Source: Schauerella fraxinea
Lineage (GTDB): Bacteria; Pseudomonadota; Gammaproteobacteria; Burkholderiales; Burkholderiaceae_B
Length of the DNA stretch: 64,000 bases
Direction: 5' to 3'
NCBI GenBank assembly: GCA_030849965.1
Contig: JAVDKL010000001.1
Span: 2,648,554 to 2,712,553 of the forward strand
Shown here: piece by piece, positions 7,945 through 18,011 of the stretch
Numbering within the stretch: position 1 is the stretch's first letter
Layout: every line of letters starts with the position of its first letter
Program-made: the position numbers and the translations under genes
Notes under the pieces: model-generated
Databases searched by the model: none
What the model was told of the DNA's origin: nothing
The model's input: the letters and a program-made list of their open reading frames with translations, nothing else

Positions 7945-8730
7945 TCAGAACGCGGGCACGATGGCGCCCTTGTACTGCTTCTCGATGAAGGCTTTGACTT
8001 CGGGCGTGTGCAAGGCCTCGACCAATTTCTTCACATCGGGCGAGTCGCGATTATCGGTGCGCGTCACGATCAAATTGGCGTAAGGCGAATCCGAACCCTC
8101 GATGAACAAGGCGTCTTTCGTCGGCACCAAGCCCGCTTCCAACGCGTAGTTGGTATTGATCAGCGCGAGATCCACATCGTCGAGCGAGCGCGGCAGCATG
8201 GCCGCCTCGAGTTCGCGGAACTTCAACCCCTTGGGGTTATCCGTGATATCGATCGGCGTGGCCGTGATGTTGGTCGGGTCCTTCAGCTTGATCAGGCCGT
8301 TTTTCTGCAGCAACAGCAACGCCCGGCCGCTATTGGACGGATCGTTGGGGATGGCCACGGTGGCGCCCTGCTTCAGGTCGCCCACAGCCTTGACCTTCTT
8401 GGAATACGCGCCGAACGGCTCGACGTGAATGGCGCCCGCCGATACGAGCGTGGCGCCGCGATCCTTGTTGAACGTGTCCAGATAAGGCTGATGCTGGAAA
8501 AAATTGGCGTCCAATTGTTTGTCAGCCACCTGCAGGTTGGGCTGCACATAATCGCTGAACACCTTGATATCCAGATCGACGCCTTCCTTTTTGAGCTGCG
8601 GCTTCACGAACTCGAGCAACTGGGCGTGCGGCACCTCGGAGGCGGCGATATGCAAGGTGCCGGCTTGCGCGCCCGCGGCGAACAAGAGCGTTGAGGCCAG
8701 CAGGGCCCGGGTGAGTGCCGAAATGCGCAT
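7945..8730 (-). CDS. metQ: MetQ/NlpA-family methionine-type ABC substrate-binding protein
   Basis: Periplasmic binding protein of 261 aa. Family features are present: GTLHIAASEVPHAQLLEFVKPQLKKEGVDLDIKVF-type N-terminus, LDANFFQHQPYLD, and IPNDPSNSGRALLLL, which lines the ligand pocket. MetQ delivers methionine to the MetNI importer. Unlike most members it has a conventional signal peptide (ending AGAQA-G) with no lipobox cysteine, so it is predicted to be soluble. No metN or metI lies next to it, so the transporter partner must be elsewhere. It is divergent from argB across a 205-bp gap. The ligand could be methionine or a related compound. Confidence 0.9.
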   Translation of the reverse strand: MRISALTRALLASTLLFAAGAQAGTLHIAASEVPHAQLLEFVKPQLKKEGVDLDIKVFSDYVQPNLQVADKQLDANFFQHQPYLDTFNKDRGATLVSAGAIHVEPFGAYSKKVKAVGDLKQGATVAIPNDPSNSGRALLLLQKNGLIKLKDPTNITATPIDITDNPKGLKFRELEAAMLPRSLDDVDLALINTNYALEAGLVPTKDALFIEGSDSPYANLIVTRTDNRDSPDVKKLVEALHTPEVKAFIEKQYKGAIVPAF

Positions 8731-8815
8731 GGGAGTGTCTCCTGATGATGAAACGTCGACGTTCGAAGCGTCGGTTCACGCACTGTAACGCAAGGTGCGA
8801 AACCACTTGTTATAA

Positions 8816-9837
<1,022 letters not shown>

Positions 9838-9838
<1 letters not shown>

Positions 9839-10608
9839 TGGCCATTGGGCGACAACTGCTGCGCCCTGCCCTGCGGTTACGCCGCAGCCGCAGGGCAGGC
9901 ACTGTGCCCGGCGCCGGGGGGCGCACGGGTCATACGTCTGGGCCGCTGTGGCTGTTCGATCTCGACAACACGCTGCACGACACCTCACACGCCATCTTTC
10001 CGTATATCGATCGGGGAATGACGGCGGCGGTGGCTGAAGCGCTCGGCGTCGACGATGCGACTGCCAACCAATACCGCGTGAAGTACTGGAAGCAGTACGG
10101 CGCCACGATGATCGGCATGGTCAAGCATCACGGTGTGGACGCGAAAACGTTTCTGGCGCGGTGCCACGATTTTGAGTTGGCCCCGTTGATCCGTGCCGAG
10201 AAAGGCTTGGCGCAGAAGCTGCGCCGCCTGCCCGGCCGCAAGGTGCTGCTCACCAATGCGCCGCTCGACTACGCGCGCTCGGTGCTGCGCCACCTGGGCA
10301 TCCTGCAGCAGTTCGAAAGCCTGTGGGGCATCGAGCATATGCACTGGCACAATCAGTACCGTCCCAAGCCCTCTGCGGCGCTGCTGCGTTATGTGCTGGC
10401 GCGCGAAGGCGCCACGCCCAGGCAATCGGTTCTCGTCGAAGACACGTTGGCGAATCTGCGCGGCGCGCGCCGCGCCGGCCTGCGCACGGTGCATGTTTTT
10501 CATCCTGGCACACCATTTGCAAAACGTGGGCGCGCAAGGCCGGGATACGTCGACTTGCGGGTAAACTCAGTGACCGATCTGCTGATTCGCCGGCGTCCGC
10601 TGCGCTGA
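9838..10608 (+). CDS. HAD-family pyrimidine 5'-nucleotidase
   Basis: Haloacid-dehalogenase superfamily phosphatase of about 256 aa, resembling the SDT1-type pyrimidine 5'-nucleotidases found between argB and slmA in many betaproteobacteria. Motif I is LFDLDNTLHD, motif II is the LLTNAP segment, and motif IV is SVLVEDTLANLRGARRAG. The first 35 residues are Arg/Gly-rich and not family-like. The true start could be an in-frame GTG at 9904 rather than the ATG at 9838 that overlaps the argB stop. The likely substrate is UMP/CMP-type nucleotides, from family knowledge only. Confidence 0.88.
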
Positions 10609-10659
10609 TATCGGCAGCGTCATAACCCTCACTACGCTCCCGCTTGCCGTGAGCGTTGC

Positions 10660-11241
10660 ATGCTGATGGCAAGTCAACCAGGCGAACGCAAAGCCCAGAT
10701 TCTGCAAACACTGGCCGAGATGTTGGAGCAGCCGCACGCGGCTCGCGTCACCACGGCCGCGCTGGCCGCGCGCATGCAGGTGTCCGAAGCGGCGCTATAC
10801 CGTCACTTCGCCAGCAAGGCGCAGATGTTCGAGGGGCTCATCACCTTCATCGAAACCAGCGTGTTTACGCTCATCAACCAGATCATCGATGCCCATCCGC
10901 AAGGGCTGCCGCAGGCGCGGCACATGGTCACGATGCTGGTGACGTTTTCTGAGCGCAATCGCGGCATCACCCGCGTGCTCACGGGCGATGCGCTGGTCAC
11001 CGAAGATAACCGGCTGCAAGAGCGCATCAATCGCATCAACGACCGTATCGAAGCATCGTTGAAGCAAGCCCTGCGCGTGGCCGTATCGGATGGCGACCTG
11101 CCTGCCGATGCAGATATCGCTGCGCATGCGAGCCTATTGACGCACGTGGTGCTGGGCCGGTGGCTGCGTTATGCGCAAAGCGGCTGGCGCGTGGCGCCCA
11201 CCGCGCATATCGAACCGCAGATCAAGATCCTGCTGGGCTGA
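10660..11241 (+). CDS. slmA: Nucleoid occlusion factor SlmA (TetR family)
   Basis: TetR-fold DNA-binding protein of 193 aa that blocks FtsZ ring assembly over the chromosome in E. coli. The N-terminal helix-turn-helix is intact (TTAALAARMQVSEAALYRHFASKAQMFEGL), followed by the family segment TFIETSVFTLINQI. ATG codons at 10660 and 10666 are both possible; 10666 (MASQPGERKAQIL) is nearer other members. It lies 51 bp after the nucleotidase in the same direction. Confidence 0.92.
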   Translation: MLMASQPGERKAQILQTLAEMLEQPHAARVTTAALAARMQVSEAALYRHFASKAQMFEGLITFIETSVFTLINQIIDAHPQGLPQARHMVTMLVTFSERNRGITRVLTGDALVTEDNRLQERINRINDRIEASLKQALRVAVSDGDLPADADIAAHASLLTHVVLGRWLRYAQSGWRVAPTAHIEPQIKILLG

Positions 11242-11336
11242 GGTCGGCGCTCAACTGATGTCGGCGATTGCCTGAGGTCGCTGCGCGCGGCGCCACGCAG
11301 CGCGTATGGCTCATGAGGCGGCTTGCCTCGTTCCTC

Positions 11337-11420
11337 GTGCGTCGTGCCTCTTGCCATGTGCCGTGTACCCCGTGCCTCGTGCCGTGTACCCCGTGCCATG
11401 GCCATGTGCCACGTGCCGTG
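11337..11420. repeat. Degenerate 21-bp tandem repeat
   Basis: Two identical 19-nt stretches, GTGCCGTGTACCCCGTGCC, lie at 11358-11376 and 11379-11397, a period of 21 bp. Decayed copies built from GTGCC, CATGTGCC and CGTGCC lie on both sides. The array fills the 275-bp gap between slmA and the convergent oxidoreductase. No gene was recognised in the gap. Confidence 0.75.
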
Positions 11421-11516
11421 TGCATAAGGCCTCGCTCATCCCGCCCCCAAGCAGTGTTCTCAAGGCAATACGCAGGTGCATCGTGCCCCGGTGCGTTGTG
11501 CACGCACCGGCTGCCC

Positions 11517-12929
11517 TCAAGACAACAATTTGCCTGGATTCATGATGCCCTTGGGATCGAGCAGGCGCTTGATGTCGTGCATCATGCGTTGCTCGAGCGG
11601 GTTCTTCAAGCGTTTGAAGTCTTGCAGCTTCAACTGGCCGATGCCGTGCTCAGCGCTGATGCTGCCGCCATATTGCATCACTTCGTCCAGTACTTCGGCT
11701 GTCAACGCGTAGCCCTCTTTGGCCGCCCAATCGGTGGGCGCACCTTCGGGACGCGACAGGTTGTAATGCAGGTTGCCGTCGCCGAAGTGGCCGAAAATGA
11801 AGGGCCGCACACCAGGCTCGACCGCGCGAATACGTGCTTCGGCAGAGACCATGAACGCCGGAATGTGCTCGATGGGCAGCGAGATGTCGTGCTTGAGATG
11901 GGGGCCATCGGCACGCTGCGCTTCGGAAATCTCTTCGCGCAGTTTCCACAACGTTTGCAGTTGCGCGAGCGACGCCGACACGGCGGCATCCACGCACAGG
12001 CCGTCCTCAAGGGCATCGCCGATCACGCTTTCAAGCAGGGCATTGAGTGCGGCCTCGTCGGTCGTGTCGGCCAACTCGAGCAGCACATAGCCGGGGTAGC
12101 GTTGATCGAAAGGCTCTTGCAGCCCTTCCGCATGCTTCAAGGTGATGTCCAGGCAGTCGCCGGTGAAGAACTCGAATGCCTGCATGCGCGCGCCGCACTT
12201 GGCGAACAATCGCTCGAAGAGCTCCAGCGCTTGCGCGGGCGACTCGACGGCGGCCAGCACCACCGAGCGCACGTCGGCGCGGGCGTAGAGGCGCAGCGCC
12301 ACGGCAGTGATGATGCCCAGCGTGCCTTCCGATCCGATGAAAAGCTGCTTCAAGTCGTAGCCGGTATTATCCTTACGCAGCGTCCGCAAACCGTGAAAGA
12401 TCTCACCGTTGGGCAGCACGGCTTCGATGCCGAGCACGAGCTCGCGCGTCATGCCATAGCGCACCACATTGACGCCGCCGGCGTTGGTGGCGAGGTTGCC
12501 GCCGATCTGGCTCGAATCCTCGGCGGCCAGGCTCAACGGCAGCAAACGATCCGCGTCCTGTGCCGCGCGGCGCAAGTTGCCCAGGATGCAACCGGCTTCG
12601 GCCACCATCGTATTGGCTACCGTATCGATGCTGCGCACGGCCGTCATCCGGTCCAGGCAGATCACGACGTTCGTGGGTGCGCTATCGGGCGTGGCCCCAC
12701 CGCACAAACCGGTGTTGCCGCCACGCGGCACCACGGGCACGCCGGCGTCATTACACATCGCCAATGCCTTGGACACCTCTTCCACGGTACGGGGTCGCAC
12801 CACGGCCTGGGCGTTACCTCGATAGATACCGCGCCAGTCGGTCAACCACGGCGCGATGTCGTCGGGTTGCGTGAGCACGCATTCGGAACCAAGGGCTTGC
12901 AGCAGGCGAGAGGCGAATTCAGTCGTCAT
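11517..12929 (-). CDS. FAD-linked oxidoreductase (GlcD/D-2-hydroxyacid dehydrogenase family)
   Basis: Vanillyl-alcohol-oxidase-fold flavoprotein of 470 aa, related to D-lactate, D-2-hydroxyglutarate and glycolate dehydrogenases. The FAD-binding PCMH domain carries VVPRGGNTGLCGGA (about residues 67-80) and EDSSQIGGNLATNAGGVNVVRYG. The C-terminal domain has FGHFGDGNLHYN and ends with SAEHGIGQLK and DPKGIMNPGKLL, typical of the family. The start at 12929 (MTTEFASRL) gives family length; the upstream extension is not conserved-looking. The exact 2-hydroxyacid substrate cannot be read from sequence. It follows moeB with a 68-bp gap. Confidence 0.9.
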   Translation of the reverse strand: MTTEFASRLLQALGSECVLTQPDDIAPWLTDWRGIYRGNAQAVVRPRTVEEVSKALAMCNDAGVPVVPRGGNTGLCGGATPDSAPTNVVICLDRMTAVRSIDTVANTMVAEAGCILGNLRRAAQDADRLLPLSLAAEDSSQIGGNLATNAGGVNVVRYGMTRELVLGIEAVLPNGEIFHGLRTLRKDNTGYDLKQLFIGSEGTLGIITAVALRLYARADVRSVVLAAVESPAQALELFERLFAKCGARMQAFEFFTGDCLDITLKHAEGLQEPFDQRYPGYVLLELADTTDEAALNALLESVIGDALEDGLCVDAAVSASLAQLQTLWKLREEISEAQRADGPHLKHDISLPIEHIPAFMVSAEARIRAVEPGVRPFIFGHFGDGNLHYNLSRPEGAPTDWAAKEGYALTAEVLDEVMQYGGSISAEHGIGQLKLQDFKRLKNPLEQRMMHDIKRLLDPKGIMNPGKLLS

Positions 12930-12997
12930 GAAAAAGGCGAGCGGGAGAGGTTGGTAAGGAGAAAAGCGAACGGGATAAAGCGAAAAAAAGAACGCGA

Positions 12998-13909
12998 TCA
13001 GGTGGCCGTCGCAAGCGGTTGGGCCGTGCCCACATGCTGCGCTTTCACGTGATCGTCGTGGCCATGATCGTCTTGGTCGACGACGCCATGAGTGCGATCG
13101 TCGCACGCGCCCGGCGCACGCTCAGCGGAACGATTCGTTTCGCGAACGCTGTCCGAACGTGCGCGATCGCCGCAGACGGCGCAGTGCGGATCGCGCCGCA
13201 CGTTGACCTGGCGCCACTGCATGTAGCGCGCATCGAGCATCAACAATCGCCCGGACAGGCTTTCGCCGATACCGGCGGCCAGCTTGAGCGCTTCGGCGGC
13301 CTGCATGCTGCCGATGATACCCACCAAGGGCGCGAACACGCCCATCGTGGCGCAGTTGGCGGCTTCGACGTCCTCACCCTCGGGAAACAGGCAGTGATAG
13401 CAGGGCGCCTCGTCGTCACGCAGGTCGAATACGGCAACCTGGCCGTCGAATCGAATGGCCGCACCGGATACCAACGGCTTGCGATGATGCACACAAGCGC
13501 GGTTGATGGCGTGACGGGTAGCGAAGTTATCCGTGCAATCGAGCACGATGTCGGCCGCGGCCACTGCCGCATCCAATGCGTCGGCACTCAAGCGCTCGAC
13601 GCGGGCATGCACGTGTATTTCGGGGTTGTAAGCGGAAAGCGTGGTGCGACCCGACTCGGCCTTGAACTGACCGAGATGGGCGGTGGGATGCAGAATCTGG
13701 CGTTGCAGATTGCTCAGCTCGACGGTGTCGTCATCGACCAGTGTGATGTCGCCGAGCCCTGCGGTCGCAAGGTAAAGCGCTGCCGGAGACCCCAGGCCTC
13801 CGGCACCAACGATCAGCGCCCGCGTCGCCAGGAAGCTTTCCTGGCCTTCTATGCCCACCTCGTTCAACAGCACGTGGCGGGCATACCGCAGGAGTTGCTC
13901 GTCGTTCAT
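12998..13909 (-). CDS. moeB: MoeB/ThiF-family sulfur-carrier adenylyltransferase
   Basis: E1-like enzyme that adenylates the C-terminal glycine of a sulfur carrier (MoaD or ThiS) using ATP. The Rossmann motif GAGGLGSPAALYLATAGLG is at residues 33-51, followed by DDDTVELSNLQRQI and DCTDNFATR. Two zinc-binding CxxC pairs, CYHC and CAVC, are present. MoeB and ThiF cannot be separated by eye. After the second CxxC the protein carries about 55 extra residues, Asp/His/Arg-rich (DQDDHGHDDH), beyond the usual 250. The start overlaps the ctpA stop by ATGA. Confidence 0.9.
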   Translation of the reverse strand: MNDEQLLRYARHVLLNEVGIEGQESFLATRALIVGAGGLGSPAALYLATAGLGDITLVDDDTVELSNLQRQILHPTAHLGQFKAESGRTTLSAYNPEIHVHARVERLSADALDAAVAAADIVLDCTDNFATRHAINRACVHHRKPLVSGAAIRFDGQVAVFDLRDDEAPCYHCLFPEGEDVEAANCATMGVFAPLVGIIGSMQAAEALKLAAGIGESLSGRLLMLDARYMQWRQVNVRRDPHCAVCGDRARSDSVRETNRSAERAPGACDDRTHGVVDQDDHGHDDHVKAQHVGTAQPLATAT

Positions 13910-15414
13910 TGCGGGCGGGCGGGTTCCGCTCCGGACGGCGTGATGCGCATGTGCTGCGTGGCCGGTGCCGCCGGCGACGATGCCGCAGGCGCTGCCGTAC
14001 CCTTGCCGGCGCCGCGCGTGCCGTTGCCGGCATTGGTCGCATCAGCGGCTTTTTGCGCGGGCTTGGGCACGACGGCCTTTTGCACCGGCTTGCCGTCGAG
14101 CACATTGACCGCTTGCTTGAGCTGGAAGTCGTCGGCCGCACCGAATTCGAACATCTTGGGCGGCGTGGCTTCCGATTGCTCTTGCGAGGACTTGATCTCG
14201 TCAGCCGTCTGCTGGTTGGACAGGTGGCGTTCCAGATCGGCTTCGCGCGGCAGGCGGAACAGATCGCCTTCCGAGGTATCGGCCACGATGATGTCGGGGA
14301 CGATGCCGGTGGCTTGAATCGAGCGGTTCTTCGGCGTGAAGTAACGCGACGTGGTCAGCTTGACGGCCGTATCGGGCGACAGCGGCAGGATAACTTGCAC
14401 CGAACCCTTGCCGAACGTGCGGTTGCCGAGCACCTTGGCACGATTGTGATCCTGCAGGGCGCCGGCGACGATCTCCGAAGCCGAGGCCGAACCGACGTTT
14501 ACCAGCACCACCATCGGCACGGTTTTCACCCAGGCGGGCAAGCCCACCAGGTAATCGCTTTCGCCGCGAGCGTACTCGGAGGGCGTTGCCAGATACTTGT
14601 GACGCGAATCGGGCGTGCGGCCATCGGTCGACACGACCAGCGCATCGGACGGCAGGAACGCCGCCGACACACCGATGGCGCCGGTGAGCAGGCCACCCGG
14701 ATCGTTACGCAGGTCGAGCACTAGGCCGCGCGGGGCTTGCTTCTGGCCCAGGTCTTTCAACTGACGCGCCAGATCGGCGCCGGTTTTTTCCTGGAACTGC
14801 GCCACGCGGATGTAGCCGATATTGTTGTCGAGCATCTTGCTGCGCACGCTGCGCACCTTGATGACGTCGCGCACGACCTTCAGCACGATGGGCTTGCCCT
14901 GGTCGCCACGCATGATCGTCAACACGATCGGCGTTTTGGGCGCGCCGCGCATGAGTTTGACCGCGTCGTTGAGCGTCATGCCCTTGGTCGGCTTGTCGTC
15001 GATCTTGACGATCAGGTCGCCCGCGAGCACGCCGGCGCGCGCAGCCGGCGTATCTTCGATCGGCGAAATGACCTTGACGAAGCCATCCTCGGCGCCGACT
15101 TCGATGCCCAGACCGCCGAACTCGCCTTGCGTAGCCGTCTGCATATCCTTGAATGCATCGGCGTCGAGATAGGCCGAATGCGGATCGAGATTGGAGACCA
15201 TGCCGGCGATGGCATTGTTGATCAGCGTTTTATCGTCGACGTTTTCGACGTAGTTGTTCTTGATGGCGCCAAAGACATTGCTGAGCTGGCGCAATTCGTC
15301 CAGCGGCAAGGGGCTGCCGCGCTGTGCGACCGCAGTTACGCCCACACTAAGCAACGCGCCGGCGATAGCGCCGACGGCAAGGAGACCAACACTGCGAGAT
15401 TTGCGAGCGCCCAT
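13906..15414 (-). CDS. ctpA: Carboxyl-terminal processing protease (S41 family)
   Basis: Periplasmic serine protease of 502 aa that trims or degrades envelope proteins at exposed C-termini. It starts with a signal anchor (MGARKSRSVGLLAVGAIAGALLS). A PDZ domain spans about residues 90-175 (GEFGGLGIEVG to TKGMTLNDAVKLMRG). The peptidase core holds the catalytic Ser in GSASASEIVAGAL and Lys in TFGKGSVQ. The final 80 residues are Ala/Thr/Lys/Pro-rich low complexity. The preceding gene encodes an EnvC-like LytM factor 25 bp upstream, a pairing common in Proteobacteria. Confidence 0.95.
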   Translation of the reverse strand: MGARKSRSVGLLAVGAIAGALLSVGVTAVAQRGSPLPLDELRQLSNVFGAIKNNYVENVDDKTLINNAIAGMVSNLDPHSAYLDADAFKDMQTATQGEFGGLGIEVGAEDGFVKVISPIEDTPAARAGVLAGDLIVKIDDKPTKGMTLNDAVKLMRGAPKTPIVLTIMRGDQGKPIVLKVVRDVIKVRSVRSKMLDNNIGYIRVAQFQEKTGADLARQLKDLGQKQAPRGLVLDLRNDPGGLLTGAIGVSAAFLPSDALVVSTDGRTPDSRHKYLATPSEYARGESDYLVGLPAWVKTVPMVVLVNVGSASASEIVAGALQDHNRAKVLGNRTFGKGSVQVILPLSPDTAVKLTTSRYFTPKNRSIQATGIVPDIIVADTSEGDLFRLPREADLERHLSNQQTADEIKSSQEQSEATPPKMFEFGAADDFQLKQAVNVLDGKPVQKAVVPKPAQKAADATNAGNGTRGAGKGTAAPAASSPAAPATQHMRITPSGAEPARPQ

Positions 15415-15439
15415 ACACACTTCCTGATGTTGACGCCGG

Positions 15440-17089
15440 CTATAACGCCAGCCACTGGGCTGGATCAACCGGAGCGCCTTGATGGCGAATTTCAAAGTAT
15501 AGGCCCGATTCCACTTGGCCGCCCGTAGCGCCCACCAGGGCGATGGTCTCACCCGCCCGGACAGAATCGCCGACGGCTTTCAGGACGCTTTGGTTATAGG
15601 CATACACAGTGAGGTATTTGTTCCCGTGATCGACGATGACAAGGTTACCGAATCCTCGCAACCACTGAGCGTAGACCACGGTACCGGGTGCCACGGCATG
15701 CACCGGGGTGCCTTCGGCCGCGCGCAGCACGATGCCGCGCCAGGTGCCGCCATCGGGCCGGCCCACGCCGAATCGGCCTTGAACTTCGCCGCGCACGGGC
15801 GGTTGCAACCCGCGTCGCAAGCCGCTGCCGCTGGCAGCGGGCGCCCGATCGGCATCGTCCGCTTCGCGTGCAACGCGGGCCGGCGGCGTGCCTCCGCCCT
15901 CGGCGGCATCGCCCTGGCGGCGCAACGCCGCTACATCGAGCGTGGCGCGGGCTTCGGACTGCGGAATCGGCCGCGCGCCCACCCGAACGCCGGAACGCTC
16001 GGCCTGCGCGGCTTGAGCGGCCTGCTCTGCCGCCTGCGCCGCCTGTTCGCGGTCGCGCTGCATCGCGGACTCGACCTGCTCGCGTACCTGCGCCGCATCG
16101 CGGGCGGCCGCCTGCGCGGCCTCGGCACGTTTGGTGGTTTCGGCTGATTTGCGCGCAGCATCGGCCGCCCGCGCCGCTTCGGCCTGCCTGGCGGTGGCTT
16201 CCGCCTCGCGGCGCGCGTCGGCCAGCTTCTTTTCTTGGGCAGCGCGCCGCACAGCCTCGGCTTCGCGCGCTTTTTCGGCTTGAATCTGGGCCTGGCGGCG
16301 GGCTTCCTCGGCGGCCACACGACGCGCCTCCTCTGCCCGGCGAGCGTCTTCGGCCTGCTTGACCAAGGCGGCATCGAGGTCGTCGATCAGGCGGCCGAGC
16401 CGCTGATCGTCGCGTCCCAGACGGGCCGCCTCGGCACGCTGGGCCGAAATCTGTCCTTCCAATTTTGCGACGACGGTGGCGCGCTCTTTCTGCTGCGTCA
16501 CCAACGCCGTTTTCTCGGTGCGGGTTTCAACCGCGACCGATTCGAGTTCCGCCGCGCGGCCATCGGCCTGCTTGCGCAGCGAGGCCAGCCGCTCGATGTC
16601 TTGCTGCAATTGGGTCAGCGCCCGGGCGCGCGCCTGGGCGACGTAGTCCAGATACCCGAGATTGCGACCCAATTGTTGCGGATCGTCCCCGGACAAAAGC
16701 GCCGTCCAAGGCGACAACCCACTGCTGTACTGCGCCCGCAACTGGCCGCTGAGTTCGGTCTGGCGCTTGGCCAAGACGCCTTGCTGCACCACGATCTGCC
16801 GCTTGAGTTCGGTCAACTCGCGCTCGGCCACACGCTGCTGCTCGGCCAATTCGGCCAGGCGGCGATTGATGCGCGAAATCTCGGTTTCCGACTGCCGCAG
16901 CGCGTCGGCCGCCTCTTTACGAGCCGACTCGCGCTGCTCGAGCGCGGTCTGTAAATCGTCGATGCGAGCGCGCAGCGTCTGCTGCTCGCGTGCCGCTTCG
17001 GTCTGCCGCGCAGCCAGATCGGCGGCGCACAGGCCCACTGACGGCGCCAACAGCCCCGCCACCACCAGCACGCCTACTGCCCGCCGCAT
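15440..17089 (-). CDS. envC: EnvC-like murein hydrolase activator (degenerate LytM/M23)
   Basis: Signal peptide (MRRAVGVLVVAGLLAPSVGLCAAD), then a very long coiled coil with repeated Glu/Arg/Ala heptads to about residue 370, a linker, and a C-terminal LytM domain from GRFGVGRPDGGTWRGIVL. EnvC proteins activate amidases at the division septum and are not hydrolases. Consistent with that, the usual metal ligands are replaced: the HxH motif region reads LYFEIRHQG and the first His/Asp motif reads as PDGGTWRG. The length of 549 aa exceeds E. coli EnvC (419) because of the extended coiled coil. It starts 2 nt after the gpmA stop, so the two are co-transcribed. Confidence 0.92.
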   Translation of the reverse strand: MRRAVGVLVVAGLLAPSVGLCAADLAARQTEAAREQQTLRARIDDLQTALEQRESARKEAADALRQSETEISRINRRLAELAEQQRVAERELTELKRQIVVQQGVLAKRQTELSGQLRAQYSSGLSPWTALLSGDDPQQLGRNLGYLDYVAQARARALTQLQQDIERLASLRKQADGRAAELESVAVETRTEKTALVTQQKERATVVAKLEGQISAQRAEAARLGRDDQRLGRLIDDLDAALVKQAEDARRAEEARRVAAEEARRQAQIQAEKAREAEAVRRAAQEKKLADARREAEATARQAEAARAADAARKSAETTKRAEAAQAAARDAAQVREQVESAMQRDREQAAQAAEQAAQAAQAERSGVRVGARPIPQSEARATLDVAALRRQGDAAEGGGTPPARVAREADDADRAPAASGSGLRRGLQPPVRGEVQGRFGVGRPDGGTWRGIVLRAAEGTPVHAVAPGTVVYAQWLRGFGNLVIVDHGNKYLTVYAYNQSVLKAVGDSVRAGETIALVGATGGQVESGLYFEIRHQGAPVDPAQWLAL

Positions 17090-17091
17090 CG

Positions 17092-17844
17092 TCAGTCCTT
17101 CTTTGCCTTGCCCTGGGCAGCCACCGCTGCCATTGCCGCCTCGATTTCGGCGGGATCGCCCAAATAGTAATGGCGAATGGGCTTGAGGTCGTCGTCCAGC
17201 TCATAAACGAGCGGCTGACCCGTCGGAATGTTCAACGCCACGATGTCGTCGTCGGAAATGCCGTCCAGATGCTTGATCAGCGCGCGCAGGCTGTTGCCGT
17301 GCGCAGCGATGAGCACGTTGCGGCCGGCGCGGATGGCCGGCGCGATCGACTCGTTCCAGATCGGCAACACGCGTTCGACCGTATCCTTCAGGCATTCGGT
17401 GGCCGGCAATTGGTCGGCGGGCACCTTGGCGTAGCGGCTGTCGAAGCGCGGATGACGCGGATCGTCCAGTTCAAGCGGATTAGGCGCAATGGCGTAGGCG
17501 CGGCGCCACACCAGCACTTGCTCATCGCCGTATTGCGCGGCGGTCTCGGCTTTGTTCAGCCCCTGCAATGCACCGTAGTGACGCTCGTTCAAGCGCCAGT
17601 TATTGTGGATGGGGGTGTACATCGCATCCATCGCATCCAAAGCGATCCACAATGTGCGAATGGCGCGCTTGAGCACCGAGGTGTAAGCGATGTCGAAGCG
17701 GTACCCTTCCTGCTTGAGCAGTTCGCCGGCGCGGCGGGCCTGTTCGCGGCCCGTATCGGTGAGGTCGACGTCGTACCAGCCGGTGAAGCGGTTATCGAGG
17801 TTCCATTGGCTTTCGCCGTGACGCATCAGTACAAGTTTGTGCAT
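17092..17844 (-). CDS. gpmA: 2,3-bisphosphoglycerate-dependent phosphoglycerate mutase
   Basis: Glycolytic enzyme of 250 aa interconverting 3- and 2-phosphoglycerate. The phosphohistidine motif [12 protein letters not shown] is at residues 4-15. Other conserved pieces are [24 protein letters not shown] and the second catalytic histidine in [15 protein letters not shown]. It is the first gene of gpmA-envC-ctpA-moeB on the minus strand and diverges from the rhodanese gene. Confidence 0.97.
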   Translation of the reverse strand: MHKLVLMRHGESQWNLDNRFTGWYDVDLTDTGREQARRAGELLKQEGYRFDIAYTSVLKRAIRTLWIALDAMDAMYTPIHNNWRLNERHYGALQGLNKAETAAQYGDEQVLVWRRAYAIAPNPLELDDPRHPRFDSRYAKVPADQLPATECLKDTVERVLPIWNESIAPAIRAGRNVLIAAHGNSLRALIKHLDGISDDDIVALNIPTGQPLVYELDDDLKPIRHYYLGDPAEIEAAMAAVAAQGKAKKD

Positions 17845-17891
17845 GAAAAAGCCCGTGAGAATGCTATTGAAGGACGAAGAATGAGCGTCAT

Positions 17892-17899
17892 TTTATAAT
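17892..17899. promoter_or_regulatory. Candidate -10 elements in the gpmA/rhodanese divergent gap
   Basis: TATAAT reads on the plus strand at 17894-17899 and TATAAA on the minus strand at 17897-17892, the latter about 48 nt before gpmA. No well-spaced -35 hexamer was found for either, so this is tentative. Confidence 0.35.
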
Positions 17900-18011
17900 T
17901 GCCTGCTTTGCCTTCGATATCAACCGTGTCGGCGGGGGGAAATTCGGCCCCGAATCGACCATTTTTAATCCGGCAACTTTTATCGCGGCTGCCGCGCTTT
18001 CGGGATATTCC

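Noticed and set aside
11268-13052. 594-codon open frame on the plus strand
   Set aside because: It is antisense to the FAD-linked oxidoreductase, whose own frame has full family motifs; long antisense frames are normal in high-GC DNA.
15440-17089. Active M23 peptidoglycan endopeptidase
   Set aside because: The LytM domain lacks the expected metal-binding histidines, which matches the non-catalytic activator EnvC.
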